Source of the DNA: Nocardia brasiliensis
Lineage (GTDB): Bacteria > Actinomycetota > Actinomycetes > Mycobacteriales > Mycobacteriaceae
Length of the DNA: 64,000 bases
Reading direction: 5' to 3'
NCBI RefSeq assembly: GCF_011801125.1
Contig: NZ_CP046171.1
Coordinates: forward strand, 2,914,001 to 2,978,000
Shown: one piece after another, positions 23,917 through 32,166 of the stretch
Position numbering within the stretch: position 1 is the first letter of the stretch
Layout of the letters: every line of letters begins with the position of its first letter
Position numbers and translations under genes: made by a program
Notes under the pieces: model-generated
Told to the model about the DNA's origin: nothing
Database searches by the model: none
Seen by the model: the letters and a program-made list of their open reading frames with translations, nothing else

Positions 23917-25797
23917 ATGCCTGTCCTGCCTTCGTCCAAGCGCTGCGTCGTGGCCACGCTGATGGCCGTCGGTGTCACCCTCGGTGCCACCGGAGTCGCC
24001 TCTCCGGCCAGTGTGCACACCAGATCCACCGGCTGCGCGGACACCTTCAATCTGTTCATCCCCGGCACCTGGGAGACCAACGAGGCCGCCGATCCGGCCC
24101 AGCCGGTCGGCATGCTGAGACCGATCGCCGAAGCGATCCAGCGCGAGCACGGTGCGGGCTCGGCCATCTACTTCACGCCCTACATGGCGCGGGCCTTCGA
24201 CAACGGGCACACCTATGCCGACAGTAAGAACACCGCGCTCACCAACGCCCGCAAGGCGCTGCGGGACTACGGAACCCGCTGCGCCGCGGCGAAGTTCACC
24301 ATCACCGGCTATAGCCAGGGTGCGGACGCCGCCGGTGACATCGCCTCCGACATCGGCAACGGACGCGGCCCGATCTCGGCCGATCGGGTGCTCGGCGTCG
24401 GACTGCTGTCCGACCCGGCGGCGGGCACCATGGGGGAGACCGCGGTCGGCCCCCGCACCGCGGGCAAGGGGATCGCCGACCCGCGCCCGCGCGGCATGGG
24501 CGCGCTCTCGGGCCGGGTCACCTCCATCTGTGACCCCAACGACCTGTACTGCTCGATCCAGAAGAACGCGAATCCGCTACTCGGGCAATTGGGTTCGCTG
24601 CTGAGCAAGCTACCGAGCGACTCCAGGCTCGCCGACGCGTTGACGTCGGACTTCTCGAAGGCGAACCTGCCGGGCCTGGCCGCCGCGGTGCGCGAGCTCG
24701 CCGCGGGGCTGCTCGATCCGCGCGGTGTCGATCTGACCAAGGTGCGCGAGCGGGCCGACCTGGTGGAGCAGACCATCCGGCCGCTCGCCGAGCTGGTCGG
24801 TTCCGGCGCGGCCGTGAAGCAGTTGTCATCGGCCCCAGCGGGTTCGGCGGAGAGCAACGCTGGCAAGGTACTGCACGGCGCCGCGCAGTCGGACCTGCCC
24901 GGCGCGGTGTCGGCGGCCAACACCATCGCGGGCAACGCCACCGACCTGTTGAACAACGGCGTCGAGACGCTGCCGCCCGGTTCGCCGGATGTGGCCAGGT
25001 TGAGCAGCCTGGCGGATTCACTCAACGGCCGGGTCGAGGTGCTGATCTCGCTGCCCGCCGGTGTGCTGGAATCCGCGGCGGGGATTCTGGCGCTGCTCAA
25101 ACCGAGCGAGATGGTCAACCAGGCACTCGATGTCGTCGCGAAGGTCACCACGCTCGACTTCCGCGGCATCCTGGACAACCTGGCGGTGCTGCCGCAGAAG
25201 GTGCTCGCCCGCGACGCCGCGGGTGCGCACGCGATCGCGGGCACACTGAACAACCAATTGCGCCCGCTGGTCGACCTGCTTGCCGCGGTAGACGTGAAAT
25301 GGGTGTCCCAGGTGCTGTCGATGGTGCCGAATTCGCAAGGCTACCTGCACATCGCGCGGATCGCGGCGTCGGTGCTCGCCACCATCGATATTCCGAAACT
25401 GGCCGAGATCGCGGGGCGGATCCAGGAGGTCGCCTGGTCGGTGCTGGAGAAACTGGCGCCCCCGCCCGGTCAGCAACCCGACCCCGCGGGCGCGGCCGCC
25501 GCGCTCTCGGCGCTGCTGCCGATCGGACAGGACCTGGCCGGCGTCGCGATGGGCATGCTCACCGCCGAGCGCGAGGACGCCGGGCTCGACGACCTGACCG
25601 CCGCGCTCGCCACGTCGAAACAGGGGCAGGGCGTCGAGATCAACCTGTTCGACCTCATCGGTGACGGCCTAAGCGCAGCAATGTTTTTCGCCTCAAACGC
25701 GCACGTGAACTACGGCGCGCTGATCGTCGACGAGACCGGCCGCAACGCCATCGGCTGGCTCGGTGACTGGTTGAACTCGCGCATCGGACCGAGGTGA
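23917..25797 (+). CDS. Secreted cutinase-family hydrolase with a ~380-residue insertion
   Basis: This 626-residue alpha/beta hydrolase has a Sec signal (about 1-32). The N-terminal half is a cutinase/Culp fold: Cys40 opens the mature domain, GYSQG carries nucleophile Ser133, and CDPNDLYC (205-212) carries the catalytic Asp209 between the usual cysteines. In ordinary cutinases the catalytic His follows within about 15 residues; here it appears only at His596 in NAHVNYG, followed by the canonical final helix (IGWLGDWLNSR). The intervening ~380 residues are Ala/Leu-rich, probably alpha-helical, with no recognised domain. The likely substrates are cutin, lipid esters or phospholipids. Start ATG 23917 follows ATCGGTGAGG. 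Confidence 0.8.
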   Translation: MPVLPSSKRCVVATLMAVGVTLGATGVASPASVHTRSTGCADTFNLFIPGTWETNEAADPAQPVGMLRPIAEAIQREHGAGSAIYFTPYMARAFDNGHTYADSKNTALTNARKALRDYGTRCAAAKFTITGYSQGADAAGDIASDIGNGRGPISADRVLGVGLLSDPAAGTMGETAVGPRTAGKGIADPRPRGMGALSGRVTSICDPNDLYCSIQKNANPLLGQLGSLLSKLPSDSRLADALTSDFSKANLPGLAAAVRELAAGLLDPRGVDLTKVRERADLVEQTIRPLAELVGSGAAVKQLSSAPAGSAESNAGKVLHGAAQSDLPGAVSAANTIAGNATDLLNNGVETLPPGSPDVARLSSLADSLNGRVEVLISLPAGVLESAAGILALLKPSEMVNQALDVVAKVTTLDFRGILDNLAVLPQKVLARDAAGAHAIAGTLNNQLRPLVDLLAAVDVKWVSQVLSMVPNSQGYLHIARIAASVLATIDIPKLAEIAGRIQEVAWSVLEKLAPPPGQQPDPAGAAAALSALLPIGQDLAGVAMGMLTAEREDAGLDDLTAALATSKQGQGVEINLFDLIGDGLSAAMFFASNAHVNYGALIVDETGRNAIGWLGDWLNSRIGPR

Positions 25798-25808
25798 GCG
25801 GCTTGGGC

Positions 25809-26486
25809 TCAGGAGGCGTCCTTGTCGGGTGCGTTCCCCGGAGCCCAGAGCCCGCGCACATGTCCGATGTGATCGCGCAGGAAGTTCTCCACCTCCGCTG
25901 CTCTGCGCTGCTCGATCAGGTCGACGATGGTGTGGTGCTCCTGCGCCGATTTCTCCAGCTCGCCGCGCGCGACCAGCGCGGCCAGCCCGAGCAGCCGGGT
26001 CTGGGCGCGCAGGTCGCTGACGATCTGCGACAGGCGCGGATTGCGGCAGTAGGCCAGCAGCATGAGATGGAATCGGCGATCGGCGTCGACGTATTCGACC
26101 AGATCGCCGCGCTTGGCCGCGTCGACGATCTTGTCGGCGGCCGCGCGCAGCCCTGGCAGATCCGCGGGCGGGATGGCATCGACGATGGACCCGACGCTGG
26201 GCGGCTCCAGCAGCAGCCGGATCTTGGCGATCGCGTCGAGGTCCTCGTCGGAGGCCTCGGTGACGCGGAAACCCTTGTTCGGCACCGAGATCACCAACCC
26301 CTGCTTCACCAGGTCCAGCATCGCCTCCCGCACCGGCGTGGCGGAGACGCCGAAGCGCTCCGACAGCCAGGGCGCGGAATAGAGCACGCCGGGTTCGAGC
26401 TCGCCGGAGATGATCGCGGCGCGCAGGGCGTCCGACACATGGTCGCGCAGCGTCGGGCGCTTGCGGGTGTCCAATCGTTCGATCAT
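25809..26486 (-). CDS. GntR/FadR-type regulator of the hydroxyproline operon
   Basis: This 225-residue protein has an N-terminal winged helix (LYSAPWLSERFGVSATPVRE) and a helical FCD domain (about 80-215) with the Asp and His positions that bind a metal and an organic acid effector (DADRRFHLMLL, EHHTIVDLI). It is the last gene of the hydroxyproline gene set, 53 bases after the permease. FCD regulators commonly respond to the pathway substrate or product, so trans-4-hydroxyproline or a derivative is the likely effector. Confidence 0.85.
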   Translation of the reverse strand: MIERLDTRKRPTLRDHVSDALRAAIISGELEPGVLYSAPWLSERFGVSATPVREAMLDLVKQGLVISVPNKGFRVTEASDEDLDAIAKIRLLLEPPSVGSIVDAIPPADLPGLRAAADKIVDAAKRGDLVEYVDADRRFHLMLLAYCRNPRLSQIVSDLRAQTRLLGLAALVARGELEKSAQEHHTIVDLIEQRRAAEVENFLRDHIGHVRGLWAPGNAPDKDAS

Positions 26487-26539
26487 CTGTGTGCTCCGGT
26501 TATCTGCTGGTGGGCCAGGCCCCGTCGGTATCAGAATAG

Positions 26540-27964
26540 TTAGCCGTCAACGGCGTTCAGCTTGGCGTTGCGGTAGCTGAAGCCGAAGTACAGCGCCACC
26601 CCGAGCAGCAGCCAGAGCACGAACCGCAGCCAGGTGACCCAGGTGAGATGGCTGATCAGCCACACCGAGAAGCCGATGCCGATCAGCGGCACCACCGGCA
26701 CCAACGGGGTACGGAAGGTGCGCTCGGCCTCGGGGCGTGTCCGGCGCAGCCACACCACACCGATCGCGACGACGATGAAGGCCATCAGAATACCCACGTT
26801 CGTCAGCTCGGCCGCCTCGCGGATCGGCAGGAACCCCGCGATCAGCGCGGAGACGACGCCGACCGGCCAGATCACCCGGGTCGGCACCTTGCGGCGCGGA
26901 TCGGACTTGCCGAAGTAGGCGGGCAGCAGACCGTCGCGGCTCATCGCGAAGCCGACCCGGGTGACCGCGAGCATGTTGGCGAAGGCCGACGTGGTCACGC
27001 CGACCACCGCGCCGACCGCGATGACCAGGCCGAGGATGCCCATCCCGATGCTGTCGAACGCGCTGGAGAACGGCGCGGAGACGTTGATGTCGGTGTAGTT
27101 GACCATGCCGACGATGACCAGACAGACCAGCAGATAGACCACCGAGGCGATGCCGAGGCTGATCATGATCGCCTTCGGCAGCAGCTTCTTGCCGTCGGTG
27201 GACTCCTCCGCCGCCGCGCTCATCGCGTCATAGCCGTACACGGCGAAGAACGCCAGCGCCGCGCCGGACACCGCGCCGCCGACGCCGAACGGGAAGAACG
27301 GTGTGTAGTTGCCCGCCTTGATGTGGAACGCGCCCGCGACGACCACGATCGCGACGATCGCCATCTTCAGCACGACGAGCCCGGTCTGCACGCGCGCCGA
27401 CTCCCGGGTGCCTCGCGCGAGCAGCCACGCCAGCAGCAGGCACAGCAGCACCGCGAACAGGTCGACCTTGTGCCCGGCCCCGGTGCCCGGCGCGCCCAAC
27501 GCCCAAGTGGGCAGGTCGAATCCGAAGTAGTGGGTGATGTAGTTCAGGTATCCGGAGACCGCGATCGCCACCACCGACACGATGGCGGTGTATTCGAGCA
27601 GCAGATCCCACCCGATCAGGAAGCCGACGATCTCACCGAGGGAGACGTAGGCATAGGTGTAGGCCGAGCCCGCGCGCGGCACCATCCCGGCGAACTCGGC
27701 GTAGCAGAGACCCGCCGCGCCGGAGGCGACGATGGCGATGGCGAACGAGAGCAGGACACCGGGGCCTGCCACCTCGTTGGCCACCACACCGGCCAGGGAG
27801 AACACCCCCGCGCCGACCAGGCCGCCGAGACTGAGCGCGACCAGCTGCCACAGGCCCATGCTCTTGGTGAAATCGCCGGTGTCGCTGACGGTTACGGGCA
27901 TGCGGCGCAGGATTGTGGCCCGGGAGATGGGCGGGTGGGTGGGGCGGGTGCTGACAGGCTTCAT
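26540..27964 (-). CDS. APC-superfamily amino acid permease, probably for hydroxyproline
   Basis: This 474-residue permease has about twelve membrane segments and APC hallmarks: SLGGLVGAGVFSLAG in segment 1 (substrate-binding GAG loop), AGLCYAEFAGMVPRAGSAYTY and FFAVYGYDAMSAAAEES in segment 6. It is the importer of the operon, following the epimerase after 30 bases. The ATG at 27964 is preceded by GAAAGG; an internal ATG (about 27901, MPVTVSD) is an alternative start. The substrate is inferred from the catabolic neighbours. Confidence 0.85.
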   Translation of the reverse strand: MKPVSTRPTHPPISRATILRRMPVTVSDTGDFTKSMGLWQLVALSLGGLVGAGVFSLAGVVANEVAGPGVLLSFAIAIVASGAAGLCYAEFAGMVPRAGSAYTYAYVSLGEIVGFLIGWDLLLEYTAIVSVVAIAVSGYLNYITHYFGFDLPTWALGAPGTGAGHKVDLFAVLLCLLLAWLLARGTRESARVQTGLVVLKMAIVAIVVVAGAFHIKAGNYTPFFPFGVGGAVSGAALAFFAVYGYDAMSAAAEESTDGKKLLPKAIMISLGIASVVYLLVCLVIVGMVNYTDINVSAPFSSAFDSIGMGILGLVIAVGAVVGVTTSAFANMLAVTRVGFAMSRDGLLPAYFGKSDPRRKVPTRVIWPVGVVSALIAGFLPIREAAELTNVGILMAFIVVAIGVVWLRRTRPEAERTFRTPLVPVVPLIGIGFSVWLISHLTWVTWLRFVLWLLLGVALYFGFSYRNAKLNAVDG

Positions 27965-27994
27965 TGCCGGGCCTTTCGGGGGTGCAGCGGTGAA

Positions 27995-28996
27995 TCAGAA
28001 GACGAAGCCCTCGGGGAAGGGATCCGACGGGTCGAGCAGGTAGGTGGCGGTGCCGGTGAGCCAGGCACGTCCGGTGACGGCGGGCACGATCGCGGGGCGC
28101 GCGCCGACCGTGGCCGAGGCGACGGCGCGGGCGAAGAAGGTGGTGCCGATGAACGAATCGTTCTGTAGCACTTGCCCTTCGGTGAGCAGGCCGCGGGCGT
28201 GCTGGCGGGCGAGCAGGGCGGAGGTGCCGGTGCCGCAGGGGGAGCGATCGAACCAGCCGGGATGGATGGCCATCGCGTGGCGGGTGTGTTCCGGCGTCGA
28301 GGCCGGGTCGAGGAACAGCACGTGTTTGCAGCCGGTGATGCGCTCGTCCTCCGGATGAACCGGAAGGCGGGACTCGTTGACGGCCTGCATGATTCGGAGT
28401 CCGGCCGCGAGAATCCGATCCTGATGGGCGCGGTCGAACGGCAGCCCCACCTCGGCGAGATCGACGATGGCGTAGAAGTTTCCGCCGTAGGCCAGGTCGT
28501 AGCGCACCGGGCCCAGCTCGGGCACCTCCACCTTGTTGTCGAGGCTGTCGCAGTAGGCGGGCACGTTGCGCAGCGTCACCGAATCGGCGTGCCCGCCGCT
28601 GACCGCGACCTCGGCGACCACCCGGCCTGCCGGGGTGTCCAGGCGGATCTCGGTGACCGGTTCGGTGACCGGCACCATGCCCGCCTCGACCAGCGCGGTC
28701 GCGACGCCGATGGTGCCGTGCCCGCACATCGGCAGCAGGCCGCTGACCTCGATGAACAACACACCGAAGTGGCCGTCCTCGGTGGTGGCCGGTTGCAGGA
28801 TCGCCCCGCTCATCGCCGCGTGTCCGCGCGGCTCGTTGACCAGCAGCTTGCGCAGGCCGTCGCGGTGTTCGGCGAAGTTGACGCGTCTGGCGGCCATGCT
28901 GTCGCCGGGAATCGTGCCGACGCCGCCGGTGATCACCCTGGTCGGCATCCCCTCGGTGTGGGTGTCGATCGCCGAGATGAGCATGGTGCTTCGCAT
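27995..28996 (-). CDS. 4-Hydroxyproline 2-epimerase (proline racemase family)
   Basis: This 333-residue protein of the proline racemase fold converts trans-4-hydroxy-L-proline to cis-4-hydroxy-D-proline. Both catalytic cysteines are present, Cys91 in MCGHGTIG and Cys254 in SPCGTGTSA. Thr in place of the second Cys would mark the trans-3-hydroxyproline dehydratase branch, so this one is an epimerase. The start overlaps the stop of the preceding dehydrogenase subunit (TGATG). It performs the first intracellular step of the pathway encoded by 25.8-34.6 kb. Confidence 0.9.
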   Translation of the reverse strand: MRSTMLISAIDTHTEGMPTRVITGGVGTIPGDSMAARRVNFAEHRDGLRKLLVNEPRGHAAMSGAILQPATTEDGHFGVLFIEVSGLLPMCGHGTIGVATALVEAGMVPVTEPVTEIRLDTPAGRVVAEVAVSGGHADSVTLRNVPAYCDSLDNKVEVPELGPVRYDLAYGGNFYAIVDLAEVGLPFDRAHQDRILAAGLRIMQAVNESRLPVHPEDERITGCKHVLFLDPASTPEHTRHAMAIHPGWFDRSPCGTGTSALLARQHARGLLTEGQVLQNDSFIGTTFFARAVASATVGARPAIVPAVTGRAWLTGTATYLLDPSDPFPEGFVF

Positions 28997-30417
28997 CAGA
29001 AGGGTCCTTCGTTGTCGAGATCGGCCAGTTCACGCAGCCGCACGGGCGCGGCGAGCGGGCGCCGGGCCGGCGTTGCCGCCGCAAGCCCGGGTGCCTCGGC
29101 GCCGTCGGCGCACGAATGCCTGCGCAGCGCTTCGATATTCGCCGCGCACATCCGGCCCTGGCACGGGCCGAGGCCGGCGCGGGTGGCCAGTTTGGTGGCG
29201 CGGTAGCCGTCGCCGGTGGTGCGGGCCCACGCGGCCGTCAGCTCGGCGTGTGTGGTGCCTTCGCAGCGGCAGCACACGGTGTCCGGCAGCGCCCAGCTCA
29301 GTACGCCGGGCCGGATAGGGTGCGCCGCGGCCAGCCGGGCGACGAACTGTTCGGCGCTGCGATGCCGCGCGCGCAGGCCGCGCCCCGCGCTCGCGCCGGC
29401 GGCGGCGAGCCCGGCGACGGCGCCCTCGACCGCGGCCACCTGAGATCCCCCGATGCCGGTGAGTTCGCCTGCTGCCCAGACACTCTCGGCAGTGGTGCGC
29501 TGCTGTGCGTCGACTATGACGAAGCCGTCCGCGGTGAGCGCGGCACCGGCAGCGACCGCGAGCTCGTGCTGCGGGGTGAAGCCGTGCGCCACCGCGACCG
29601 CGTCGACCGCCACCGTGCGCAGGCTGCCGGGGATCGGCGTCCAGTCCGCGTCCAGGCGCGCGATCGTGGCCTGCTCGGCCCGGCCCGCGCCCGCGACCGC
29701 CACCACCGCGTGCGCGGTGCGCAGCGGGACGCGGTGGCGGAGCCCGGCGGCGGCGTATTCGATCAACTCGGCCGCCTTGCCCGCGCTGTGGCGCAGTTGC
29801 CAGGGGCGGGCCAGCCATTCCCGGCCGATCCGGCGTGCCGGGTTGGCCTCCAGGATCGCCTGCACCCGGGCACCGCCCGTGAGCAGCGACTGTGCCACCG
29901 GAAGCAGGAAAGGCCCTGTGCCGGAGATCAATACGGACTTTCCGACCAGCAGTCGCTGCGTCTTGGCGAGGGTTTGCACGGCGCCCGCGGTGTAGACACC
30001 GGGCAGATCCCAGCCGGGGAAAGGGCATACGCGGTCGTAGGCGCCGGTGGCGATGATCAAGGCGTCGCCGCGGATTTCACGATGGGTGCGCGCCTCGCCC
30101 TCGATGCCCTGGAACAGCCGCACGATCGGGCAGCCACCGTCCTGGGCACGTTCGATCTGATAGACCGCGGCCCACGAAAGGTATTCGCAGCGTGGGTGTT
30201 CGGCGAGTCGCCCGGCCAGCCGCGCCGCCGCCCGGTACCCGTGCCCGATCCGCAGCGGCTGCCGCACACCGTATCCGGCGGGGATGCGCCGGTTGTACTG
30301 GCCGCCGAGCGTCTCGTTCGCATCGATCAGCGTCACGCGCGCACCCGAGCGCAGCGCCGCCGCCGCGGCCGCCGTTCCGGCGGGGCCGCCGCCGATCACG
30401 ACTATCTGCCTGGTCAT
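28996..30417 (-). CDS. D-hydroxyproline dehydrogenase-type FAD/[2Fe-2S] subunit (HcnB-like)
   Basis: This 473-residue flavoprotein has an N-terminal Rossmann motif VVIGGGPAGTAAA (about 5-17), a second nucleotide-binding region SVLISGTGPFLLPVA, and a C-terminal BFD-type cysteine cluster VCCRCEG ... GLGPCQGRMC for a [2Fe-2S] centre. This is the alpha/B subunit layout of heteromeric HcnABC/LhpBEF-like D-hydroxyproline dehydrogenases and related opine dehydrogenases. It passes electrons from the FAD-oxidase subunit and the small ferredoxin-like subunit. Its ATG overlaps the ferredoxin-like gene (ATGA). Confidence 0.85.
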   Translation of the reverse strand: MTRQIVVIGGGPAGTAAAAAALRSGARVTLIDANETLGGQYNRRIPAGYGVRQPLRIGHGYRAAARLAGRLAEHPRCEYLSWAAVYQIERAQDGGCPIVRLFQGIEGEARTHREIRGDALIIATGAYDRVCPFPGWDLPGVYTAGAVQTLAKTQRLLVGKSVLISGTGPFLLPVAQSLLTGGARVQAILEANPARRIGREWLARPWQLRHSAGKAAELIEYAAAGLRHRVPLRTAHAVVAVAGAGRAEQATIARLDADWTPIPGSLRTVAVDAVAVAHGFTPQHELAVAAGAALTADGFVIVDAQQRTTAESVWAAGELTGIGGSQVAAVEGAVAGLAAAGASAGRGLRARHRSAEQFVARLAAAHPIRPGVLSWALPDTVCCRCEGTTHAELTAAWARTTGDGYRATKLATRAGLGPCQGRMCAANIEALRRHSCADGAEAPGLAAATPARRPLAAPVRLRELADLDNEGPF

Positions 30418-30791
30418 CGGTGACTGTCCTCGCCCTCGGCAGCTGCCCACGCGCGGTCTCCGATCGGTTCGCGGTAAGAGGGCGCTGCGATGTCGGCGCG
30501 CGACTGGGTGTGCACGGTGTCGCCGTCGCGGGCGGGCCGGCGGCACAGCCGCACATCGGGGCTGCCGTTGACGGTGGCGACGCAGTCGAAACAGACGCCG
30601 ATACCGCAGAAGACGCCGCGGCCGCCGCCGGTCGGCGCGGTGCGCCAGTGGTCGCGGCCGTCGGCCAGCAGGACGGTGGCCAGCGTCTGGCCGTGTGCGC
30701 CGCGCACGGAGACGCCGTCGACGGTGATGGTCAGTGGCCGATCGGAACGCCCGACGGGATCGTTGTCCTCGGGTATCAGCTGTGCGCTCAC
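30414..30791 (-). CDS. Small [2Fe-2S] subunit of D-hydroxyproline dehydrogenase (HcnA-like)
   Basis: This 125-residue protein has a plant-type ferredoxin fold: LTITVDGVSVRGAHGQTLATVLL, then CGIGVCFDC and a fourth Cys in VRLCRR. It matches the small subunit of three-part amino acid dehydrogenases. Start GTG 30791 overlaps the stop of the 52-codon gene (GTGA) and its own stop overlaps the next gene (ATGA), so stoichiometric translation is expected. The C-terminal 25 residues are polar and variable. Confidence 0.85.
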   Translation of the reverse strand: MSAQLIPEDNDPVGRSDRPLTITVDGVSVRGAHGQTLATVLLADGRDHWRTAPTGGGRGVFCGIGVCFDCVATVNGSPDVRLCRRPARDGDTVHTQSRADIAAPSYREPIGDRAWAAAEGEDSHR

Positions 30792-30946
30792 GCGGCCACC
30801 TCACGGTCGGGTGCGACCAGCGCACGCGTGTTCGGGAGCAGGACTTGGTGGCAGGCCGACGGTCTGCGGGCAGGCGTCAGGCCGGGTATGGCGCTGCCGG
30901 TCAGCAGCCGCTCAGGGGAGCGGGTCGCGGGGGGATCGTGGCTCAT
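30788..30946 (-). CDS. 52-codon ORF translationally coupled inside the hydroxyproline operon
   Basis: The gene starts with ATG 30946-30944 overlapping the stop of the FAD subunit (ATGA) and ends in TGA overlapping the GTG of the ferredoxin-like subunit (GTGA). The product (start MSHDPPATRSPERLLTGSAI, end LVAPDREVAA) is Pro/Arg-rich with one Cys-His pair (ACHQ). It has no known domain. The double coupling and same strand argue that it is translated. It could be an assembly or linker factor of the dehydrogenase, or simply a translational bridge. Confidence 0.55.
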   Translation of the reverse strand: MSHDPPATRSPERLLTGSAIPGLTPARRPSACHQVLLPNTRALVAPDREVAA

Positions 30947-32166
30947 CGCAATGCTTTCTCGGTGGTGGCCGTCGTGCGGACGGCCGGACGATCGACGGTG
31001 AAGGCCGCCAGCTCCGTGCCGTCGCGGTCACCGGTCAGTGCGGCGTGGATCAGTTCGGCGGTGCCGACGGACAGGCCGATGCCCGCGCCCTCGTGCCCGG
31101 TCGCGTGCCACAGGCCGGGCAGGCGCGGGTCCGGCCCGATCACCGGCAGATGGTCGTCGACGTAGGGCCGGAAGCCGCCGTAGGCGCGCATGATCGCGAC
31201 ATCGGCCAGCATCGGATAGAGCCGGATCGCCCGGCGGGCGATGGCGGCCAGGCTGTCGGGTCGCAGCCGGTCGTCGAAACCGCATTGGCGCCGCGACGAG
31301 CCGAGCAGCAGCGGCCCGCCGCGGGTCGACTCCACCACCGCGGAGGACTGCAGTTCCGCGGCCGAACTACCGACGGCGCCAACGTAATCCGCGTCGTAGA
31401 CCTTGTGGAAGACGGTCGGTGGCATGGGCGCGGTGATGAGCACGTCGCCGCGGCGCGGCCGCACCGCGATCGGTGCGCCGAGTGCCTCGGCGACCACCGC
31501 CGACCACGGGCCCGCCGCGTTGATCACGAGGTCGGCGTGCCGTGGCCCGCGGGTGGTCCGCACGCCGACCAGGCGCCCGCCGCGCAGCAGCGGGGAGAGT
31601 ACCGCACAGTTCGTCTCTACCGAAGCGCCTGCGGCGACGGCGGATTCGAGCAGGGCGCTGGCCGCACCCGCCGGCTGTACCTGGGCATCATCGGGGTAGT
31701 ACACGGCCGCGCACACGTCGCGGGTCAGCGCCGGTTCAGCGGCCGCGAGCTGGTCCGGGTCGAGTTGTTCGCAGCGCACGCCCGCCGCCCGCTGCCGCGC
31801 GGCGAACTCGGCCAACGCGACCGCGCCCGGCTCCGTGGTCGCAACGACGATGCCGCCCTTGGGTTCCCATTCGACCGCGGCGGCGTCGGTCGGGTGTCGT
31901 TGCGCGATGCGGGCGAGCACCTCGGGCCACAGCCGCCGGGACAACTGGGCCAGCCGCAATTCGGGCCCCGGCCCCTTGTCCGAGACGAGCACGTTGCCTT
32001 CGCCGTGTGCCGTGGTGCCGGAGGCGATGCCGCCGCGCTCGCAGACGCGCACCGTGGCGCCGGCCAGCGCGAGCCGGTCGGCGATGGCGCAGCCGATCAT
32101 GCCGCCGCCGATGATCAGCACGTCGGTGCCCCGCAGGGTCGGGGAGTGGGGCGGGAGCTCGGTCAT
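30943..32166 (-). CDS. FAD-dependent D-amino acid oxidase-type subunit (HcnC-like)
   Basis: This 407-residue DAO-family flavoprotein has a Rossmann motif at residues 16-28 (VLIIGGGMIGCAI) and the GGFRPYVDDHLPVIGPDPR and GHEGAGIGLSVGTAELI stretches close to the C-terminus typical of sarcosine/glycine oxidase-like enzymes. As the catalytic subunit of the dehydrogenase it should oxidise cis-4-hydroxy-D-proline to 1-pyrroline-4-hydroxy-2-carboxylate. Its ATG overlaps the aldehyde dehydrogenase stop (ATGA). Confidence 0.85.
   Translation of the reverse strand: MTELPPHSPTLRGTDVLIIGGGMIGCAIADRLALAGATVRVCERGGIASGTTAHGEGNVLVSDKGPGPELRLAQLSRRLWPEVLARIAQRHPTDAAAVEWEPKGGIVVATTEPGAVALAEFAARQRAAGVRCEQLDPDQLAAAEPALTRDVCAAVYYPDDAQVQPAGAASALLESAVAAGASVETNCAVLSPLLRGGRLVGVRTTRGPRHADLVINAAGPWSAVVAEALGAPIAVRPRRGDVLITAPMPPTVFHKVYDADYVGAVGSSAAELQSSAVVESTRGGPLLLGSSRRQCGFDDRLRPDSLAAIARRAIRLYPMLADVAIMRAYGGFRPYVDDHLPVIGPDPRLPGLWHATGHEGAGIGLSVGTAELIHAALTGDRDGTELAAFTVDRPAVRTTATTEKALR

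Noticed and set aside
26648..28168. 506-codon plus-strand frame opposite the permease and epimerase
   Set aside because: Rich in Arg, Asp, Gly and His repeats without any domain, and fully antisense to two clear family members.
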